From NCBI RefSeq assembly GCF_022601735.1, contig NZ_JAKUMM010000010.1, forward strand, positions 93,325 through 157,324: a stretch of DNA of 64,000 nt, read 5' to 3'. Below, piece by piece: positions 1-12,435 of this stretch. Below the pieces are notes generated by a model, which was given only the letters and a program-made list of their open reading frames with translations, was not told the DNA's origin and made no database searches. The position numbers were made by a program, and so were the translations under genes. Numbering within the stretch: position 1 is the first letter of the stretch; each line of letters opens with the position of its first letter. The stretch is from Atopomonas sediminilitoris (GTDB lineage: Bacteria > Pseudomonadota > Gammaproteobacteria > Pseudomonadales > Pseudomonadaceae).

Positions 1-353
1 ACGGCGGTACCGGTAGCAAGGCGCGTATTCCCGGTTATCAGGTTGGCGGCAAAACCGGCACCGTGCACAAAACCAAGGCCGGAGGTGGTTATGAAGACAA
101 AAAGTACCGCTCGGTGTTTGCCGGTGTGGCGCCCATCAGTAAGCCGCGTATTGCCGGCGTAGTGGTGATCGACGAGCCACGCCCCAAGTTCGGTCAGTAT
201 TACGGCGGCTTTGTTGCCGCACCGGTGTTTGGCGAGGTGGTAGGCGGTGCGCTGCGCCTGATGAACGTGATGCCAGACAATCTGCCTAAGCCTGCGCCAG
301 AAGAGCCCGCCTTGGCTGAGCAAGCCAAAGCCAAGCAAGGAGGGCGCAGCTAA
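1..353 (+). CDS. ftsI: Peptidoglycan D,D-transpeptidase FtsI (PBP3), 3' end only
   Basis: Only the last ~117 codons are inside the window; the gene begins upstream. The reading frame that is open from base 3 shows the KTG box of penicillin-binding transpeptidases (K-T-G-T near bases 48-60), the third active-site motif. It is followed by the typical C-terminal strand with FAGVAPISKPR and an Ala/Lys/Glu-rich tail. In the family this enzyme crosslinks septal peptidoglycan in the periplasm. The stop codon TAA (351-353) shares one base with the murE start, which places it at the head of the dcw cluster seen here. Confidence 0.93.
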   Translation, partial: GGTGSKARIPGYQVGGKTGTVHKTKAGGGYEDKKYRSVFAGVAPISKPRIAGVVVIDEPRPKFGQYYGGFVAAPVFGEVVGGALRLMNVMPDNLPKPAPEEPALAEQAKAKQGGRS

Positions 354-1816
354 TGCCAATGCCATTGAGTCAATTGCTGGTGGAAGCCAGCAGCAGTGTT
401 TTGATCCGCGAGCTGACCTTGGATAGCCGCAAAGTGCATGCCGGCGATTTGTTCCTCGCCTTGCCAGGGCATGTGGTAGACGGTCGTGCGCACATCGCTG
501 ATGCCATCGCGCAGGGGGCTGCGGCTGTGGCTTACGAAAGTGAAAACGCGCCTGAGTTGCCGCAAACCGACGTGCCGCTGATTCCGGTGCGTCATTTGGC
601 GCAACATCTCTCCAGCATCGCTGGGCGTTTTTATGGCGAACCCAGTCGTAATCTGGAGTTAATTGGCGTTACTGGCACCAACGGCAAAACCAGTGTGAGC
701 CAGTTGCTGGCGCAAGTGCTGGGGCGCTTGCAGCGGCCGTGCGCGATTATTGGCACCTTAGGTAATGGCTTCTTCGATGAGCTGCAAGCGGGTTTGCACA
801 CCACGCCGGATGCGTTGTCGGTGCAGGCCGAGCTGGCGCGCTTTAAGCAGGCCGGTGCTCAAGCAGTGAGCATGGAAGTGTCGTCGCATGGTTTGGATCA
901 GGGGCGTGTCGCTGAGCTGCATTTTGATGTGGCGGTCTTTACCAACTTGTCGCGCGATCACTTGGATTACCACGGAGACATGGCCAGCTATGGCGCGGTA
1001 AAGGCGCGCTTGTTTGCTTGGCGTGGATTAAAAGCCCGGGTGATCAATATCGACGATGCCTTCGGTGCCGAGTTGGCCACGCAGCCTGCTGAGAGCCGGT
1101 TGCTGAGCTACAGCATTAATAATCCGCAAGCTGATCTGTATTGCACCGACGTGCAGTTTGATGATCAAGGCGTGCGCGCCAATCTGGCGGGCCGCTACGG
1201 CGCTGGTCTGCTACGCAGCAATCTTCTTGGTCGATTCAATCTCAGCAATTTGCTGGCGGTCGTCGGTGCCTTGCTGGCGCAAGACTATTCGTTAGCAGAT
1301 ATCTTGCGTGAGCTGGCGTTTGTCCAAGCGCCGCAAGGCCGCATGCAGCGGTTGGGCGGTGGCGAGCAGCCTTTGGTGGTGGTGGATTATGCCCACACCC
1401 CCGATGCGCTAGAGAAAGTCTTAGAGGCCATGCGCGTGCATTGCCATGGTCAGCTGATCTGCGTGTTTGGCTGCGGCGGTGATCGTGACCGCGGTAAGCG
1501 TCCGCTGATGGCGCAGGTCGCTGAGCACTTGGCGGATCGTGTGCTGGTGACCGATGACAACCCGCGCAGCGAAGATCCCGCGCAAATTTTTGCCGACATC
1601 CAGCAAGGCTTCAGCGCGGCGGCTAAGGCTGAACTGCGCGCCGGCCGAGCGGACGCGATCAAGCAAGCCATCAACAGCGCGCAAGCCGGTGATGTGGTGG
1701 TGCTGGCCGGGAAGGGGCACGAGCCGTATCAAGAAATAAACGGCGTGCGTCATGCGTTCTCTGATATCGAACAAGCGACCAATGCGTTGGCGCAGTGGGA
1801 GAGCAAGCATGCTTGA
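353..1816 (+). CDS. murE: UDP-MurNAc-tripeptide synthetase MurE (meso-DAP ligase)
   Basis: Cytoplasmic ATP-dependent ligase that adds the third stem-peptide residue to UDP-MurNAc-Ala-Glu. The 487-residue product has the Mur-ligase P-loop GVTGTNGKTS near residues 104-113. It also has the DDNPRSEDP segment near residue 400; DNPR is the motif that reads meso-diaminopimelate in Gram-negative MurE, so DAP rather than lysine is the inferred substrate. ATG 353 overlaps the ftsI stop by one base; an in-frame ATG at 359 is an alternative start. It overlaps murF by 8 bases, indicating translational coupling. Confidence 0.97.
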   Translation: MPMPLSQLLVEASSSVLIRELTLDSRKVHAGDLFLALPGHVVDGRAHIADAIAQGAAAVAYESENAPELPQTDVPLIPVRHLAQHLSSIAGRFYGEPSRNLELIGVTGTNGKTSVSQLLAQVLGRLQRPCAIIGTLGNGFFDELQAGLHTTPDALSVQAELARFKQAGAQAVSMEVSSHGLDQGRVAELHFDVAVFTNLSRDHLDYHGDMASYGAVKARLFAWRGLKARVINIDDAFGAELATQPAESRLLSYSINNPQADLYCTDVQFDDQGVRANLAGRYGAGLLRSNLLGRFNLSNLLAVVGALLAQDYSLADILRELAFVQAPQGRMQRLGGGEQPLVVVDYAHTPDALEKVLEAMRVHCHGQLICVFGCGGDRDRGKRPLMAQVAEHLADRVLVTDDNPRSEDPAQIFADIQQGFSAAAKAELRAGRADAIKQAINSAQAGDVVVLAGKGHEPYQEINGVRHAFSDIEQATNALAQWESKHA

Positions 1817-3173
1817 TGCCCTGCGCTTAAGTCAGATAGCGGACACCTTGAATGGCCAAATCCACGGGCTGGACGCCAGCTTTGGGGCGGTCAGCACCGA
1901 CAGTCGCACCTTGTGCGCGGGCAGCTTGTTTGTGGCTCTCCGCGGCGAGCGCTTTGATGGTCACGCTTATTTAGCGCAAGTGGCGGCGCAAGGCGCGGCA
2001 GCGGCACTGGTGGATACCATCGATAGCCAGGTCAATCTCCCGCAATTGCACGTGGCGGACACCCGCATTGCGCTGGGTTTGCTAGGCCAGATCAATCGCC
2101 GTCAGTTCAGCGGGCCAGTGCTGGCGGTGACCGGCTCCAGTGGCAAAACCACCGTGAAAGAAATGCTCGCGGCGATCTTGTCGCAGCACGGTGCAGTGCT
2201 GGCCACACGCGGCAATCTGAACAATGACTTGGGTGCGCCGCTGACCTTGCTCAGCATTGCGCCGGAGCACAAGCACGCAGTTATCGAACTCGGCGCCAAC
2301 CATGTTGGCGAAATCGCTTACACGGTGGCTTTGGCTGAGCCGCACATCAGCATCATCACCAACGCGGGCACCGCGCACGTGGGTGAGTTTGGTGGGCCGG
2401 AGAAAATTGTTCAGGCCAAGGGCGAAATTATTGACGGCTTGGCCGCGACGGGCGTCGCGGTGCTGAATGCCGATGATGCGGCCTATGCACAGTGGGTAGC
2501 ACGCGCCGCTGGCCGTAAAGTGCTGAGTTTTTCGATGAATGGCAAGCCGGCGGATTTCACCGCGCAGGGCTTGAGTCAGGACGCGCGCGGCTGTCCTCAG
2601 TTTGAGCTGGTGTGCGCCGCAGGTCGGCAAGCCATCCAGCTGCAATTGCTGGGGCTGCATAATGTGGCCAATGCGTTGGCCGCCGCTGCGGCTTGCAGTG
2701 AGCTCGGTTTTAGCTTGGCGGAAATTGCCAGCGGCTTGGCCAGCTTGGCGCCAGTGCGTGGTCGCGGGGTGATCACCTTGGGCCATGGCGATGTGCGCCT
2801 GATCGACGATACCTACAACGCCAATCCGGTGGCTGTGAAAGCCGCTATCGATACCTTGCGTCAGTTCAGCGGCCGCAAAGTGTTGGTGCTCGGCGATATG
2901 GGCGAGCTAGGACAATGGGCGCAAGCGTCACACCACGAAGTGGGCGCTTACGCCAAGGGCAAAGTGGATGCCCTGTATGCGGTAGGGCCGATGATGGCCT
3001 ACGCCGTCAAAGCGTTTGGTCAGCATGGCCGGCACTTTGCAGATCAGGCGGCGCTGATTAAAGCGCTGGCCGAAGAAACCAATAAAGAAACCACTATTTT
3101 GCTCAAGGGTTCACGCAGCGCAGCCATGGATAAGGTTGTGCTGGCGCTCGGCGGCGCGGGGGAGGCGCACTGA
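1809..3173 (+). CDS. murF: UDP-MurNAc-tripeptide:D-Ala-D-Ala ligase MurF
   Basis: Adds the D-Ala-D-Ala dipeptide to the UDP-MurNAc tripeptide in the cytoplasm. The 454-residue protein has the P-loop VTGSSGKTTVKEM near residue 107, followed by NLNND, ELGANHVGEI and DDTYNANPVA, all characteristic of MurF. The frame stays open further upstream, but ATG 1809 fits the family N-terminus (MLDALRLSQIADTL) and overlaps the murE stop by 8 bases. Three bases separate its stop from mraY. Confidence 0.97.
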   Translation: MLDALRLSQIADTLNGQIHGLDASFGAVSTDSRTLCAGSLFVALRGERFDGHAYLAQVAAQGAAAALVDTIDSQVNLPQLHVADTRIALGLLGQINRRQFSGPVLAVTGSSGKTTVKEMLAAILSQHGAVLATRGNLNNDLGAPLTLLSIAPEHKHAVIELGANHVGEIAYTVALAEPHISIITNAGTAHVGEFGGPEKIVQAKGEIIDGLAATGVAVLNADDAAYAQWVARAAGRKVLSFSMNGKPADFTAQGLSQDARGCPQFELVCAAGRQAIQLQLLGLHNVANALAAAAACSELGFSLAEIASGLASLAPVRGRGVITLGHGDVRLIDDTYNANPVAVKAAIDTLRQFSGRKVLVLGDMGELGQWAQASHHEVGAYAKGKVDALYAVGPMMAYAVKAFGQHGRHFADQAALIKALAEETNKETTILLKGSRSAAMDKVVLALGGAGEAH

Positions 3174-3176
3174 GAC

Positions 3177-4259
3177 ATGTTGCTATTACTGGCTGAATTT
3201 CTAAAAGACTGGCATTCGGGCTTTGCGGTATTTCAATACCTGACCCTGCGCGGCATCTTGGGCGTGCTCACCGCGCTGGTGCTGTCGCTGTGCTTGGGGC
3301 CGTGGATGATTCGGACTTTGCAACTGCGCCAAATTGGCCAGTCGGTGCGCAATGACGGCCCGCAGTCGCACTTGTCGAAAAAAGGCACGCCCACCATGGG
3401 TGGTGCATTGATCCTGTCTAGCATTGCCATCAGTACCTTGCTTTGGGCTGATCTGAGCAACCGCTACGTGTGGACGGTGCTGGCGGTGACCATCTTGTTC
3501 GGCGCGGTTGGCTGGGTCGATGACTACCGTAAGGTGATCGAGAAAAACTCGCGCGGCTTGCCGAGCCGCTGGAAGTACTTCTGGCAATCGGTGTTTGGTC
3601 TGGGTGCTGCGGCATTTTTGTATGCCACCGCGCAGTCGCCAGTGGAAACCACCTTCTATATGCCGCTGCTGAAAAACGTCGAGTTGCAGCTGGGCGTGTT
3701 GTTCGTTGTGCTGACCTACTTTGTGATCGTCGGCTCAAGCAACGCGGTTAACTTGACCGACGGCCTCGATGGCTTAGCCATCATGCCCACCGTCATGGTG
3801 GGTGGTGCGCTGGGGATCTTCTGTTACCTGTCGGGCAACGTGAAGTTTGCTGAATACCTGCTGATTCCCTACGTACCGGGTGCGGGCGAGCTGATTGTGT
3901 TCTGCGCGGCGTTGGTGGGCGCAGGGCTTGGCTTTCTGTGGTTCAACACCTACCCCGCTCAAGTGTTTATGGGTGATGTCGGCGCGCTAGCGCTGGGCGC
4001 GGCGTTGGGCACTATTGCGGTGATCGTGCGCCAAGAAGTGGTGCTGTTCATCATGGGTGGTGTGTTCGTGATGGAAACGCTGTCGGTGATGATTCAAGTA
4101 GCGTCCTTCAAGCTGACCGGCAAACGCGTGTTCCGCATGGCGCCGATTCATCACCATTTCGAACTCAAAGGCTGGCCAGAGCCGCGTGTCATCGTGCGCT
4201 TTTGGATCATCACCGTGATTCTGGTGTTGATCGGCCTCGCTACCCTGAAGCTGCGTTGA
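3177..4259 (+). CDS. mraY: Phospho-MurNAc-pentapeptide transferase MraY (lipid I synthase)
   Basis: Integral inner-membrane enzyme that transfers phospho-MurNAc-pentapeptide from UDP to undecaprenyl phosphate. Its 360 residues match the family length. Visible hallmarks are many hydrophobic segments, the VDDYRK motif near residue 116, the [10 protein letters not shown] motif near residue 193, and the C-terminal cytoplasmic [11 protein letters not shown] loop. It lies between murF and murD, 3 and 10 bases away, in the standard dcw order. Confidence 0.97.
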   Translation: MLLLLAEFLKDWHSGFAVFQYLTLRGILGVLTALVLSLCLGPWMIRTLQLRQIGQSVRNDGPQSHLSKKGTPTMGGALILSSIAISTLLWADLSNRYVWTVLAVTILFGAVGWVDDYRKVIEKNSRGLPSRWKYFWQSVFGLGAAAFLYATAQSPVETTFYMPLLKNVELQLGVLFVVLTYFVIVGSSNAVNLTDGLDGLAIMPTVMVGGALGIFCYLSGNVKFAEYLLIPYVPGAGELIVFCAALVGAGLGFLWFNTYPAQVFMGDVGALALGAALGTIAVIVRQEVVLFIMGGVFVMETLSVMIQVASFKLTGKRVFRMAPIHHHFELKGWPEPRVIVRFWIITVILVLIGLATLKLR

Positions 4260-4269
4260 GGATATCAGC

Positions 4270-5616
4270 ATGAGCCTGATCGCCACTGACCAGTTCCGCA
4301 TTGTTGTCGGCCTCGGCAAGAGCGGCATGTCGCTGGTACGTTTTTTAGCGCGCCAAGGCGTGCCCTTTGCGGTGGCTGATACGCGCGAGCAGCCGCCAGA
4401 GTTGGTTACCTTGCAACGCGACTATCCGCAGGTAGAGGTGCGTTGCGGCGCGCTGGATGTGGATTTTCTTTGCCGGGCGCAAGAGCTGTACGTCAGCCCA
4501 GGTCTAGCGCTGGCCACCCCCGCATTGCAACAAGCGGCTGAGCGTGGCGTGAAGTTGTCAGGTGATATTGATTTGTTCAGCCGCTACGCCAAAGCACCTG
4601 TGGTGGCGATTACCGGCTCCAACGCCAAGAGCACGGTCACCACGCTGGTGGGGGCCATGGCTGCGGCGGCCGGTAAGAAGGTTGCTATTGGCGGCAATCT
4701 GGGCACGCCGGCGCTGGATCTGCTCGATGATAGCGTTGAGTTATACGTGCTGGAGTTGTCGAGCTTTCAGCTGGAAAGCTGCCATAACCTCGGCGCGGCG
4801 GTGGCCACGGTGCTGAATATCAGCGAAGACCACATGGACCGCTACAGCGGTATTGCCGCCTACCACTTGGCCAAGCATCGCATCTTCCGCGGTGCGCAGC
4901 AGGTGGTGATTAACCGCGATGACGCGCTGACGCGTCCGTTGGTGGCCGATGACCTGCCACGCTTGTCGTTCGGCCTAAATAAGCCGGACTTAAAAGCCTT
5001 TGGTCTGCTTGAAGAAAACGGCGAAAAACACATCGCCTATGAATTTAACCCGCTGTTGCCGGTGCGCGAGCTAAAAATCCGTGGCGCGCATAACCAAGCT
5101 AACGCCATGGCGGCGTTGGCACTGGGGCAGGCTGTGGGCTTGGCGCTAGAGCCGATGCTAGAGACGCTGCGCCAGTTCACTGGCCTGCCGCATCGCTGTG
5201 AATGGCTGCGCGAGCGCCGCGGCGTGACTTACTACGATGACTCCAAAGCCACCAACGTGGGTGCTGCACTGGCTGCGATCGAAGGCCTAGGCGCGGATAT
5301 CGACGGCAAGCTGCTGCTGATCGCCGGTGGCGACGGTAAAGGCGCCGACTTTGCCCCACTCAAGCCTGCGGTGGCGGCACATTGTCGTGCGGTGGTGCTG
5401 TTGGGGCGCGATGCCGAGTTGTTAGCACAGGCGCTCGCCGACACCGTGGAGCTAGTCCGCGTAAGCAGTCTGGAAGAGGCCGTAGGCGCCTGTGCCGAGC
5501 GCGCCCAGCGTGGCGATGCGGTCCTGCTGTCGCCGGCATGTGCCAGCTTGGATATGTTCCGCAACTTCGAAGAGCGTGGTCAGGTGTTCGCCCGTGCCGT
5601 CGAGGGGCTGGCGTGA
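4270..5616 (+). CDS. murD: UDP-MurNAc-L-alanine:D-glutamate ligase MurD
   Basis: Adds D-glutamate to UDP-MurNAc-L-Ala. The 448-residue protein begins with a Rossmann-like GLGKSGMS segment. The P-loop reads TGSNAKSTVT (near residue 114), i.e. GSNAKS where most Mur ligases have GTNGKS; I recall this variant from pseudomonad MurD, so it is not a defect. ELSSFQLE and the C-terminal DDSKATN motif are present. The stop TGA overlaps the ftsW ATG (ATGA-type junction). Confidence 0.97.
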   Translation: MSLIATDQFRIVVGLGKSGMSLVRFLARQGVPFAVADTREQPPELVTLQRDYPQVEVRCGALDVDFLCRAQELYVSPGLALATPALQQAAERGVKLSGDIDLFSRYAKAPVVAITGSNAKSTVTTLVGAMAAAAGKKVAIGGNLGTPALDLLDDSVELYVLELSSFQLESCHNLGAAVATVLNISEDHMDRYSGIAAYHLAKHRIFRGAQQVVINRDDALTRPLVADDLPRLSFGLNKPDLKAFGLLEENGEKHIAYEFNPLLPVRELKIRGAHNQANAMAALALGQAVGLALEPMLETLRQFTGLPHRCEWLRERRGVTYYDDSKATNVGAALAAIEGLGADIDGKLLLIAGGDGKGADFAPLKPAVAAHCRAVVLLGRDAELLAQALADTVELVRVSSLEEAVGACAERAQRGDAVLLSPACASLDMFRNFEERGQVFARAVEGLA

Positions 5617-6809
5617 TGATCAAACTGCGCCTGATCCCGTCCCCAGTGTTTGGCCCGCGTGGGCTGGACTTAGACTTCCCGCTGCTTGCCGGTTGCATGG
5701 CGCTGCTGGGGTTGGGGTTGGTGATGGTGACGTCGTCCTCGTCTGAGGTGGCGGCGGCAAACTTAGGCTCATCCTTGTATTACCTGTGGCGCCACTTGTT
5801 TTATCTGGCGGTGGGGGCTGCGGTCGCCCTGTTCACCTTGATGGTGCCGCTGGACTTGTGGCGGCGCTTGGCGCCCATGGTGTTGGCTGGCGCCTTCTTG
5901 TTGTTGCTTGCGGTGATTGTTCCCGGTGTCGGGCGGGAAGTGAACGGCGCCATGCGCTGGTTAGGTTTCGGCTTCTTCAATGTGCAGCCTTCCGAGCTGG
6001 CCAAGGTGGCGGCGATCTTCTTCTTAGCCGGCTACTTAGTGCGCCGCCAAGCGGAAGTGCAATCCAGTTGGTGGGGCTTCTTTAAGCCCTTCGTGGTGTT
6101 GATCCCCATGGCTGGTTTGCTGCTGATGGAGCCTGACTTTGGAGCCACCGTGGTATTGATGGGCGCCGCTATCGGTATGTTGTTTTTAGGCGGTGTGGGC
6201 CTGTTGCGTTTTATGTTGATGGTGGTGTTTGTCGTCATCGCGGTGGGCGCACTGGTTTGGCTTGAGCCTTACCGGATGCAGCGTCTGACCAACTTTATTG
6301 ATCCGTGGTCCGAGCAGTTCGGTGCGGGTTATCAGCTAACCCAGGCGCTGATTGCCTTTGGCCGTGGTGGCTGGTTCGGGGAAGGCTTAGGCGGCAGCAT
6401 CCAGAAGCAGTTCTTCCTACCGGAAGCGCACACCGACTTCGTGTTTGCCGTGCTGGCCGAAGAGCTTGGCGCGGTGGGTGCCATGCTGACCGTCGCCTTG
6501 TTTGTGTTTGTCACCCTGCGCGCGCTGTACCTCGGCTTGCTGGCCGAGCGTAGCGATCAGTTGTTCGGCGCCTATGTGGCGTACGGCATTGCCATCATGT
6601 GGATTGGCCAGTTTCTGATTAATGTCGGCGTGAACGTCGGCTTGTTGCCCACCAAAGGCCTGACGCTGCCGTTTTTGAGTTATGGCGGCAGTTCGCTGGT
6701 GGTGTGTTGTTTGTGTTTGGCGCTGTTGCTACGTATCGACTGGGAACGTCGTCATGCGCTGGGTAATGCCCAAGTAGAGTTGAGCGAAGAGGACTTGGTG
6801 CATGGCTAA
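5616..6809 (+). CDS. ftsW: Septal peptidoglycan glycosyltransferase FtsW (SEDS family)
   Basis: Polytopic membrane polymerase of the SEDS family that works with FtsI to make septal glycan from lipid II. The 397-residue protein is almost entirely hydrophobic segments, with the family patches NGAMRW, QPSEL and LLPTKGLTLPFLSYGGSS near the C-terminus. The frame is open far upstream inside murD, but ATG 5616 (overlapping the murD stop) gives the right length. It overlaps murG by 8 bases. Confidence 0.96.
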   Translation: MIKLRLIPSPVFGPRGLDLDFPLLAGCMALLGLGLVMVTSSSSEVAAANLGSSLYYLWRHLFYLAVGAAVALFTLMVPLDLWRRLAPMVLAGAFLLLLAVIVPGVGREVNGAMRWLGFGFFNVQPSELAKVAAIFFLAGYLVRRQAEVQSSWWGFFKPFVVLIPMAGLLLMEPDFGATVVLMGAAIGMLFLGGVGLLRFMLMVVFVVIAVGALVWLEPYRMQRLTNFIDPWSEQFGAGYQLTQALIAFGRGGWFGEGLGGSIQKQFFLPEAHTDFVFAVLAEELGAVGAMLTVALFVFVTLRALYLGLLAERSDQLFGAYVAYGIAIMWIGQFLINVGVNVGLLPTKGLTLPFLSYGGSSLVVCCLCLALLLRIDWERRHALGNAQVELSEEDLVHG

Positions 6810-7867
6810 GGGCGCAGTGTTAATCATGGCGGGCGGCACCGGCGGACATGTGTTCCCAGCGCTGGCTTGCGCGCGTGAATTCAAAGCCCGTGGCTATGAG
6901 GTGCATTGGTTAGGCACACCGCGCGGGATTGAAAACGAGTTAGTCCCCCAGGCGGGCTTACCGTTGCATTTGATTCAGGTGACAGGCCTGCGTGGTAAAG
7001 GCATTAAGAGTCTAGTGAAAGCCCCGTTGGAGCTGTTGCGTGCTGTTTGGCAAGCACGTCAAGTGATCAAAACCGTACAGCCGGTTTGCGTGTTGGGTAT
7101 GGGCGGCTATGTGACCGGCCCTGGTGGCTTGGCGGCGCGCATGGCCGGCGTGCCCGTAGTGATTCATGAGCAAAACGCGGTTGCAGGCACAGCCAATCGC
7201 ACCTTGGCGCCGATTGCCGCGCGGGTGTGTGAAGCCTTCCCCGGTACGTTTAAAGCCTCGGCCAAGTGCTACACCACCGGCAATCCGGTGCGTGAAGAAC
7301 TGTTTATCCCAACGCCGCGTGCGCCACTGGCGGGGCGTGCGGTGCGTTTGCTGGTGCTGGGCGGCAGCTTAGGTGCTGAGCCATTAAATAAGCTGGTGCC
7401 TGAGGCTATCGCCCAGCTGCCCAATGAAAAGCGCCCCAAGATTAAGCATCAGTGCGGTAAGAACCATGTTGAGCCGAGCGTGGCTCGCTACCGCGAGGCG
7501 AAGGTCGAAGCGGAAGTTTTACCCTTTATTCGCGACATGGCAGCTGCCTATGCGTGGGCTGATCTGGTAATTTGCCGCGCCGGCGCGTTGACCGTCAGTG
7601 AAGTTGCCGCCGCAGGTTTGCCGGCGCTGCTCATTCCGCTGCCGCACGCAATCGACGATCACCAAACTAAGAACGCTGAATTTCTTGTGCAGCACGGCGC
7701 CGCGCGCCTGTTGCCCCAAGCCACAACAGATGCCCCAGAGCTGGCGGCAGTGTTGTCAGAGGTAGTCATGCAACCTGAATTATTGCTGGCAATGGGCGCT
7801 CAAGGGCGCGCCGTGGCCTTGCCGAATGCCACGAATAACGTCGTCGATATTTGCTTGGAGGTGGCCC

Positions 7868-7881
<14 letters not shown>
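6802..7881 (+). CDS. murG: Lipid II synthase MurG (GlcNAc transferase)
   Basis: Peripheral inner-membrane glycosyltransferase (GT28) that adds GlcNAc to lipid I, giving lipid II. The N-terminal glycine-rich loop [11 protein letters not shown], the HEQNAVAG segment and the C-terminal [26 protein letters not shown]-sugar region are all recognisable (the last is longer than quoted in full elsewhere). Length is 359 residues, as usual. The last 14 bases overlap murC. Confidence 0.97.
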
Positions 7882-10248
<2,367 letters not shown>

Positions 10249-10252
10249 CCCG

Positions 10253-11125
10253 ATGCGCGCCGATCCGAGTTTGCGTCACAGCCATAGCCCAGCCCGCGGG
10301 AGCAAAAAAGCTCCGGCGCGCGGGGCTAGCCGTGTCGTGGCTCGGCCGCCGCTGCGTGAGCGCGTGAGTATCAGCTGGCCCAGCTTCAGTTGGCAGGGTT
10401 TTAAGCGTGTGAGCTGGCCTGTGCTATTGGTCTTGTTTGGCTATGGCAGCTATGAGCTGGCGCAGCGAGTGCTGCCCTACGCGGACCGGCCGATTGCGCG
10501 CATCAGTGTGCAAGGCGATTTAAGTTACGTCAGCCAGCAGGCAGTGCAGCAGCGTATGGCGCCGTTTATCCAAGCCAGCTTCTTTCACGTGGATATTCCT
10601 GGCATGCAGCACAGCTTGGAGCAAATGCCGTGGATTGCCCGCGTTGAAGTGCGGCGCGTTTGGCCTGATCAAGTGCAAGTGCATTTAGAAGAGCAGCTGC
10701 CGGTGGCGCGCTGGGGTAACGAAGCCCTGTTGAATAACGCCGGTGAAGCGTTTGCCCCGGATGAAGTCGCCAACTACCAGCATTTGCCCAAGTTGTGGGG
10801 GCCACGTCGTGCGCAGCACCGCGTGATGCAGGAATACCAGATGCTCAGCCAGATCCTGCGACCGTATGGGTTTTCTATCAGCCGCTTAGAGCAGCGCGAG
10901 CATGGCAGCTGGCACTTATATACCGCGCAAGGCATGGAAATCGTTCTCGGCAGCAGTCATTTGATCGAAAAAATGCGGCGTTTCGTGGTGATTTACGACA
11001 AAGCGCTGAAAAACAAGAAAGACCAGGTTGCTCGTGTCGACCTGCGCTACCAGCAAGGATTGGCGGTGGCATGGCGCGAACCCGCAACCCCTGAGGCGCC
11101 TGCGCAAGCTGCGCAGACCCTGTAA
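10253..11125 (+). CDS. ftsQ: Cell division protein FtsQ
   Basis: Bitopic inner-membrane divisome protein that links FtsB/FtsL to late division proteins. The 290-residue product has a long basic N-terminal cytoplasmic tail (residues 1-55, rich in Arg, Ser and Pro) and one membrane segment near residues 58-75. A POTRA-type domain follows ([12 protein letters not shown]), then the beta domain containing [16 protein letters not shown]. The tail is longer than in E. coli FtsQ. Four bases follow ddlB and 16 precede ftsA. Confidence 0.94.
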   Translation: MRADPSLRHSHSPARGSKKAPARGASRVVARPPLRERVSISWPSFSWQGFKRVSWPVLLVLFGYGSYELAQRVLPYADRPIARISVQGDLSYVSQQAVQQRMAPFIQASFFHVDIPGMQHSLEQMPWIARVEVRRVWPDQVQVHLEEQLPVARWGNEALLNNAGEAFAPDEVANYQHLPKLWGPRRAQHRVMQEYQMLSQILRPYGFSISRLEQREHGSWHLYTAQGMEIVLGSSHLIEKMRRFVVIYDKALKNKKDQVARVDLRYQQGLAVAWREPATPEAPAQAAQTL

Positions 11126-11141
11126 CGGAGTGAGAACAAGA

Positions 11142-12380
11142 ATGGCAAACGTGCAGCAGAACAGGATGATCGTCGCGCTCGATATCGGCACCAGCAAAGT
11201 GGTGTGTCTGGTCGGTGAGATCGGTGCCGAAGGCGAGTTGGAAGTGGTCGGCATCGGCACGCAGCCCGCGCGTGGGATGAAAAAAGGCGTGGTGGTCAAT
11301 ATTGAGTCCACCGTGCAATCGATCCAGCGCGCCGTAGAAGAGGCCGAACTGATGGCCGGCTGCCGTATCCATTCAGCTTATGTCGGGATTTCCGGTAATC
11401 ACATTCGCAGCATGAACTCGCACGGAATCGTGGCGATTCGTGATCGTGAAGTCAGTCCTGCCGATATCGAACGGGTGATGGATGCGGCGCAAGCGGTGGC
11501 AATTCCAGCGGATCAACGCGTACTGCACACGCTGCCGCAAGACTATGTGATCGACAATCAAGAGGGCGTGCGCGAGCCTCTGGGGATGTCGGGTGTGCGC
11601 CTAGAAGCCAAAGTGCACGTGGTGACTTGCGCGACCAACGCGGCGCAAAACATCGAAAAGTGCGTGCGCCGCTGCGGCTTAGAAGTCGATGACATGACAC
11701 TAGAACAGCTGGCTTCCAGCTATCCCGTGTTGACCGAAGACGAGCGCGAGCTCGGGGTGTGCTTGGTCGATATCGGTGGTGGCACAACAGATATTGCCAT
11801 CTTTACCGAAGGTGCCATCCGCCATACCTCGGTTATCCCGATTGCTGGCGATCAAGTCACCAATGACATTGCCATGGCGCTGCGTACGCCGACGCAATAC
11901 GCCGAAGAAATCAAAGTGCGTTACGCCTGTGCGCTAGCCAAGTTAACCGGCGCCGGTGAAACCATCAAAGTGCCCAGTGTGGGCGATCGTCCACCGCGCG
12001 AATTGTCTCGCCAAGCGCTGGCAGAGGTCGTTGAGCCGCGTTATGACGAACTTTTTACCTTAGTTCAGGCTGAACTTCGCCGTAGTGGCTATGAGGCATT
12101 AATTCCAGCTGGCATAGTACTCACGGGCGGAACGGCCAAGATGGAAGGCGCTGTCGAACTGGCTGAGGAAATATTCCATATGCCAGTGCGTTTAGGCATG
12201 CCGCAAGCAATTAAGGGCTTGGCGGATGTCGTGCGTAATCCAATTTATTCGACGAGTGTGGGGCTCTTGCACTACGCCATGCGCAAGCAGGCACAAGGCA
12301 AGCCATCAAGCTCGTTCAACCCAGAACCTGACGTCCCAGTGCTAGAAAGGATCAAGCGCTGGGTACAGGGGAATTTCTGA
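11142..12380 (+). CDS. ftsA: Cell division protein FtsA (actin-like Z-ring anchor)
   Basis: Actin-fold ATPase that tethers FtsZ to the inner membrane. The 412-residue protein has the phosphate-1 loop ALDIGTSKVVCLVGE, the phosphate-2 motif VDIGGGTTDIAIF near residue 206, and GIVLTGGTAKMEG. It ends in an amphipathic tail (ERIKRWVQGNF) that would be the membrane-targeting helix. The frame is open upstream through ftsQ, but ATG 11142 follows a GGAGTGAGAA ribosome site and matches the family N-terminus. Confidence 0.97.
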   Translation: MANVQQNRMIVALDIGTSKVVCLVGEIGAEGELEVVGIGTQPARGMKKGVVVNIESTVQSIQRAVEEAELMAGCRIHSAYVGISGNHIRSMNSHGIVAIRDREVSPADIERVMDAAQAVAIPADQRVLHTLPQDYVIDNQEGVREPLGMSGVRLEAKVHVVTCATNAAQNIEKCVRRCGLEVDDMTLEQLASSYPVLTEDERELGVCLVDIGGGTTDIAIFTEGAIRHTSVIPIAGDQVTNDIAMALRTPTQYAEEIKVRYACALAKLTGAGETIKVPSVGDRPPRELSRQALAEVVEPRYDELFTLVQAELRRSGYEALIPAGIVLTGGTAKMEGAVELAEEIFHMPVRLGMPQAIKGLADVVRNPIYSTSVGLLHYAMRKQAQGKPSSSFNPEPDVPVLERIKRWVQGNF

Positions 12381-12435
12381 CGCACAGCCCATGTGCGGAC
12401 AGATGTAGGCGACTATAAGAGAGAAGGAGAGGGGC